Shown here piece after piece: positions 5,657 to 8,303 of a DNA stretch of 8,303 bases. The DNA is from CALAED01 sp937891035. GTDB lineage: Bacteria > Actinomycetota > Actinomycetes > Streptosporangiales > Streptosporangiaceae. Below the pieces are notes generated by a model. The model did no database searches and had not been told where the DNA came from. It saw only the letters and a list, made by a program, of their open reading frames with translations. The first letter of the stretch is position 1. The number at the start of each line of letters is the position of its first letter. The position numbers and the translations under genes were made by a program. The stretch spans positions 1-8,303 of the forward strand of contig DASQSZ010000282.1 in the NCBI GenBank assembly GCA_035642125.1, written 5' to 3'.

Positions 5657-5862
5657 GCTCCGCGCGTGCAGCCCGACCAACCGTCCCCGACCGACCTCCC
5701 GGGCGGGAAGCCCAATTGAGCGTGCGACTAAAGCGCGCCGAGGCTGCGCGGGAAGCCCAATTGAGCGCGCCGCAGGCGCGCGGCGCGCGCTGGACTGAGC
5801 GAGGAACGAGCGAGGGAAGCGTGCGACTAAAGCGCGCCGAGGCTGCGCGGGAAGCGCAGTGA
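5653..5862 (+). CDS. Possible 69-residue repeat-derived leader ORF before the permease
   Basis: GTG 5653 has GGAGG 5 nt upstream, a better ribosome binding site than that of the following permease. The frame runs through the whole repeat block and ends in TGA 5860-5862, overlapping the permease GTG as GTGA. The predicted peptide is basic and repetitive: VRLKRAEAAREAQ occurs twice, and REAQLS occurs at the first two unit boundaries. Repeat offsets of 45 and 99 bp are multiples of three, so the same peptide is read each time. No known domain, signal peptide or membrane segment is seen. It may serve only to couple translation of the permease across the insertion. It could equally be an accident of high-GC repeat DNA, and I do not claim a function. 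Confidence 0.3.
   Translation: MSSARAARPTVPDRPPGREAQLSVRLKRAEAAREAQLSAPQARGARWTERGTSEGSVRLKRAEAAREAQ
5703..5855 (+). repeat. Modular intergenic repeat element (GGGAAGC units)
   Basis: GGGAAGC recurs at 5705, 5750, 5814 and 5849, defining units of 45, 64 and 35 bp. A 38-bp segment at 5719-5756 is repeated without a mismatch at 5818-5855. A 20-bp segment, GCGGGAAGCCCAATTGAGCG, at 5703-5722 is repeated exactly at 5748-5767. The third unit equals the first minus ten bases (CCAATTGAGC), as if deleted between two AGC triplets. The middle unit holds a strong hairpin and two GAGCGAGG octamers (5797-5804, 5808-5815). There is no transposase and no flanking terminal inverted repeat. It looks like an interspersed, non-autonomous repeat lodged in an operon, but I cannot see whether it occurs elsewhere in the genome. 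Confidence 0.85.
5765..5788 (+). terminator. GC-only stem-loop between binding-protein and permease genes (attenuator or mRNA stabiliser)
   Basis: GCGCGCCGC at 5765-5773 pairs over all nine bases with GCGGCGCGC at 5780-5788, closing a 6-nt AGGCGC loop. No T-tract follows. A stem this stable just after a binding-protein gene would be expected to cause partial termination or block 3' decay. Either would give more binding protein than permease, as known for many ABC importer operons. It is part of the repeat's middle unit. Confidence 0.45.
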
Positions 5863-6878
5863 CGGAGGCCGTCGTACCGCGGCCGAGCAGCCGGGGCACC
5901 TGGACGCAGGTGCTCCGGTCGTCGGCTATTCGGCTGATCGTCAAGCGGCTGCTGCTGGCGATCCCCATCACGTTGGGGGTCACCATCCTGACCTTCTGGG
6001 TGATCAACCTGATCCCCGGCAATCCAGCCCAGGCGCTGTTGGGTCCGGAGGCGACGCCGGACCAGATCCGCGCGACGGAGATCCAGCTCGGGCTCGACCG
6101 CCCCGCGCCCGAACGCTATCTGGATTGGCTCGGCGGCGCGGTCCAGGGTGACCTGGGCACTTCCCTGGTCAGTGGTCAGCCGGTGGCGGCGCAGCTCACC
6201 GAGCGGCTGGCCGTGACCGGGGAGTTGATCGTGCTGGCGTTGATCGGCGCGCTGGCGCTGGCCGTGCCGGTGGCGCTGCGGGCGGCGCACCGGCCGAACG
6301 GACTGTTCGACCGGCTGACCACGGTCGTCAACGTGACCGGTCTTTCGGTGGCCAACTATGTACTCGCGTTGCTCCTCGTGCTGCTGTTCTCGGTGACGCT
6401 CGGGGTGCTTCCCGCCATCGGGTTCGTTCCGCTGTCCGAGAGCGTCGGCGGCAACCTGACCTCGCTGATCCTGCCCGCCACCGCGCTCGGGTTCCCGTTG
6501 CTCTGCATCTACACCCGCTTCCTGCGCGCCGACCTGGTCGACCAGATGCAGGGTCAGGACTATGTGATCACGGCGCAGGCCAAGGGGCTCGACCCCTGGC
6601 GGGTGCTGGTGCGCCACGCGCTGCGCAACTCTTCGTTCGGGCTGATCGCGCTGGTCGGCCTCAATCTGGGCACGTTGATCGGCGTCACGGTGATCATCGA
6701 GCAGATCTTCGCGCTGCCGGGGATCGGGCAGTTGCTGTTGCAGGCCATCAACGCCCGCGACGTCGTGGTCATCCAGGCGGTGGTCGTCGTGTTCGCCGTG
6801 GTGACGGTGGTCGCGAACCTGGCGGCCGACCTGCTACAGACCATTCTCGACCCGAGGATCCGCTATGGCGATCGTTGA
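5859..6878 (+). CDS. ABC transporter permease, DppB/OppB-like
   Basis: The 339-residue protein is one half of the membrane channel of an Opp/Dpp importer. A 28-residue cytoplasmic tail precedes the first membrane helix (about 29-52, ending FWVINLIPGNPAQ, the usual DppB start). The family stretch GDLGTSLVSGQPV is at 97-109. About five more hydrophobic segments follow between 120 and 325. The EAA loop that docks on the ATPase is at about 237-257 (ITAQAKGLDPWRVLVRHALR), and the protein ends in LDPRIRYGDR as usual. GTG 5859 is the only start: an in-frame stop lies at 5796-5798 and no ATG intervenes. Its ribosome binding site (GGGAAG, 4 nt away) comes from the last repeat unit and is closer than ideal. 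The start overlaps the stop of the 69-codon frame, suggesting coupling. The stop overlaps the next permease by 14 nt. Confidence 0.93.
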   Translation: MTEAVVPRPSSRGTWTQVLRSSAIRLIVKRLLLAIPITLGVTILTFWVINLIPGNPAQALLGPEATPDQIRATEIQLGLDRPAPERYLDWLGGAVQGDLGTSLVSGQPVAAQLTERLAVTGELIVLALIGALALAVPVALRAAHRPNGLFDRLTTVVNVTGLSVANYVLALLLVLLFSVTLGVLPAIGFVPLSESVGGNLTSLILPATALGFPLLCIYTRFLRADLVDQMQGQDYVITAQAKGLDPWRVLVRHALRNSSFGLIALVGLNLGTLIGVTVIIEQIFALPGIGQLLLQAINARDVVVIQAVVVVFAVVTVVANLAADLLQTILDPRIRYGDR

Positions 6879-7737
6879 GGCCACCCCGTCCGTCGCCACC
6901 GCCGCGCCGTCGACGCGGCCGGCGCGGGCCTGGCTGCGGCTGCTGGGAATCTTGGTTCCGGCCGGACTCGTCGTCCTGGTGGTACTGGCCTGCTTCCTCG
7001 GCCCGCTGGTCCTGCCGATCCCGCGGCCGACCGGCGGCAACATCCTGGAGGCCTATCTGCCGGCCTTCTCCAGCGGCCATCTCCTCGGCACCGACCCCAA
7101 CGGCAACGACATCCTCTCGCGCATGCTGTACGGCGGGCGCAACTCGCTGACGGTCGCGGTCGCGGTGAACGCGATCGGCATGGTCATCGGCGGTTCATTC
7201 GGCGCCCTGTCGGCCTACTTCGGGGGCGCGGCGGACATGCTGATCATGCGCGTGTTCGACGTGTTCATCGCGTTCCCATCGCTGGTGCTGATCTTGGCGG
7301 TGGCGCAGAGCCTGGGGCCGAGCCGGACCAACACGATCCTGGCGCTGTCGTTCTTCAGCATTCCCGCGATGGCCCGGGTCGCGCGGGCGGCCACGCTGAG
7401 CCTGTGCGAGCAGCCGTTCATGGCGGCGGCGAAGCTGTGCGGCACGCCCTGGTGGCGGGTGCTGTTCCGGCACATCGCGCCCAACGTGGCGCCGCAGCTG
7501 CTCACGTTCAGCATTCTCGGCATGGGCTTGATCATCGTCATCGAGGGGGCGCTGAGCTTCCTCGGGCTCGGCATCGCGCCGCCCGCGCCGAGCTGGGGAA
7601 ACATGATCTCTGAGGGCCAGGCGAGCCTGTCGGCGACGCCGATGCTGGTGATCTGGCCCAGCCTGATGCTCTTCGTCACCGTGCTGGCCTTCAACCTGCT
7701 GGGCGACTCCCTGCGTTCGCGCTGGAGCGCCCGATGA
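6865..7737 (+). CDS. ABC transporter permease, DppC/OppC-like
   Basis: This 290-residue protein is the second channel half. A membrane helix at about 26-50 is followed by the periplasmic OppC-type stretch HLLGTDPNGNDILSRMLYGG (72-91). Four to five further helices follow. The EAA loop lies at about 183-207 (FMAAAKLCGTPWWRVLFRH), and the C-terminal family signature SFLGLGIAPPAPSWGNMI at 231-248. In the usual GTDxxGRDxLSR motif the Arg is replaced by Asn (NGND), a modest departure. ATG 6865 overlaps the end of the first permease by 14 nt, so the two are translationally coupled and should be made in equal amounts. Length is normal. The TGA overlaps an ATG (ATGA at 7734) that opens a seven-codon frame leading to the ATPase gene. 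Confidence 0.94.
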   Translation: MAIVEATPSVATAAPSTRPARAWLRLLGILVPAGLVVLVVLACFLGPLVLPIPRPTGGNILEAYLPAFSSGHLLGTDPNGNDILSRMLYGGRNSLTVAVAVNAIGMVIGGSFGALSAYFGGAADMLIMRVFDVFIAFPSLVLILAVAQSLGPSRTNTILALSFFSIPAMARVARAATLSLCEQPFMAAAKLCGTPWWRVLFRHIAPNVAPQLLTFSILGMGLIIVIEGALSFLGLGIAPPAPSWGNMISEGQASLSATPMLVIWPSLMLFVTVLAFNLLGDSLRSRWSAR

Positions 7738-7757
7738 GCCGAGGGAGCGGCCGATGA
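7734..7757 (+). other. Seven-codon relay frame MSRGSGR before the ATPase gene
   Basis: ATG 7734 overlaps the permease TGA as ATGA, and its own TGA (7755-7757) overlaps the ATPase ATG 7754, again as ATGA. The ribosome binding site GAGGGAG for the ATPase (7741-7747) lies inside. Length and layout are the same as at 5633-5656. It may guide ribosomes from one gene to the next. Chance cannot be excluded. Confidence 0.22.
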
Positions 7758-8303
7758 GTTCCGCCGCAGCCACCGCGCCCGGTCTTGGCTCGAAGCTGCT
7801 CGAGGTACGGGACCTTCGGGTCACATTCATCAGGGGTGGCCGCCGGGTGCACGCCGTCAACGGGCTTTCGTACGAACTCGGCGCGAGCGAGATGCTGGCG
7901 ATCATCGGCGAGTCGGGATCCGGCAAGACCGTCGGCGCCCGCACGCTGATGGGATTGCTGCCACCGTCCGCGCAGGTCTCCGGCTCGGCCATGTTCGACG
8001 GCACCGAGCTGGTCGGCATGCCCGAGCCGACAATCCGCCATTGGCGCGGGTCGGAGATCGCGATGGTGTTCCAGGACCCGACCCGATCGCTCAACCCGAC
8101 CATGAAGATCGGCACCCAGATCACCGAGGCGATCCGGCAGCATTCCGACCTCGATCGCGCCGCGGCCAGGGATCGGGCGGTCGAACTGCTCAAGCTGGTG
8201 CACCTGCCGGCGGCCGAGCGCCGGTTCCATGAATATCCGCACCAGCTGTCCGGCGGCATGCGCCAGCGCGTGGTCATCGCCATCGCGCTGGCCGGCGAGC
8301 CGC
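7754..8303 (+). CDS. ABC transporter ATP-binding protein, DppD/OppD-like (3' end outside window)
   Basis: The 183 visible codons are the N-terminal part of an importer ATPase that powers the two permeases from the cytoplasmic side. After a short Ala-rich start, LLEVRDLRVTF opens the nucleotide-binding domain. Walker A is GESGSGKT (52-59), the Q-loop is MVFQDPTRSLNP (Gln107), and the ABC signature is LSGGMRQR (165-172). The frame is open at the window edge, before the expected Walker B (ADEPT) and switch His. DppD/OppD proteins are usually about 320-340 residues, so just over half is seen. FQDPTRSLNP and the signature with Met are typical of the Opp/Dpp ATPase pair, so a second ATPase (DppF-like) may follow outside. 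ATG 7754 is supported by GAGGGAG 6 nt upstream and follows the permease stop by 16 nt. Confidence 0.93.
   Translation, partial: MSSAAATAPGLGSKLLEVRDLRVTFIRGGRRVHAVNGLSYELGASEMLAIIGESGSGKTVGARTLMGLLPPSAQVSGSAMFDGTELVGMPEPTIRHWRGSEIAMVFQDPTRSLNPTMKIGTQITEAIRQHSDLDRAAARDRAVELLKLVHLPAAERRFHEYPHQLSGGMRQRVVIAIALAGEP

Noticed and set aside
5703..5855. CRISPR-like array
   Set aside because: Repeat copies overlap in unit structure, spacing is irregular (45, 64, 35 bp), there are no unique spacers of even length and no cas genes.
4602..6617. A 671-codon open frame on the minus strand opposite the binding-protein and permease genes
   Set aside because: The translation is rich in Arg, Gly, Gln and Asp with no domain, and it lies antisense to genes with clear family motifs. 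It is an expected by-product of high-GC codon use.

Overview
The window is high-GC DNA with GTG and TTG starts, purine-rich ribosome binding sites and short stop/start overlaps, which points to an actinomycete. I cannot name a genus from the sequence. It reads as an accessory metabolic locus next to a small regulatory gene pair. No rRNA, tRNA, CRISPR array, transposase or integrase is visible.

Left part (1-1460): the 3' end of a probable metallophosphoesterase runs in from the left. A 279-bp spacer follows, with a terminator-like hairpin and a sigma-70-type promoter. Next come two small co-directional genes: a winged-helix DNA-binding protein (541-879) and a STAS-domain anti-sigma-factor-antagonist-like protein (894-1280). 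A 180-bp convergent spacer separates them from the next block and holds hairpins and short direct repeats.

Middle (1461-3702, minus strand): a ketopantoate-reductase-fold NAD(P)H-dependent oxidoreductase lies downstream of a zinc-dependent medium-chain dehydrogenase. The 88 bp between them carry palindromes and a possible leaderless start for the reductase. A 326-bp divergent control region with operator-like inverted repeats separates the dehydrogenase from the plus-strand operon.

Right part (4029-8303, plus strand): an opp/dpp-type ABC importer operon encodes a family 5 solute-binding lipoprotein, a DppB-like permease, a DppC-like permease and the first 183 residues of a DppD-like ATPase that runs off the end. 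I infer that the divergently transcribed dehydrogenases oxidise or reduce whatever the importer brings in. The substrate cannot be read from sequence; family 5 binding proteins take peptides, opines, nickel chelates or oligosaccharides.

The most unusual structure is at 5637-5858, between the binding-protein and first-permease genes. It is a modular repeat made of 45-, 64- and 35-bp units, each opening with GGGAAGC, with a 9-bp GC-only stem-loop in the middle unit. A 69-codon open frame with a strong ribosome binding site runs through the repeat and ends in a GTGA overlap with the permease start. Seven-codon frames with 4-nt overlaps at both ends sit at two operon junctions (5633-5656 and 7734-7757), suggesting translational relays.
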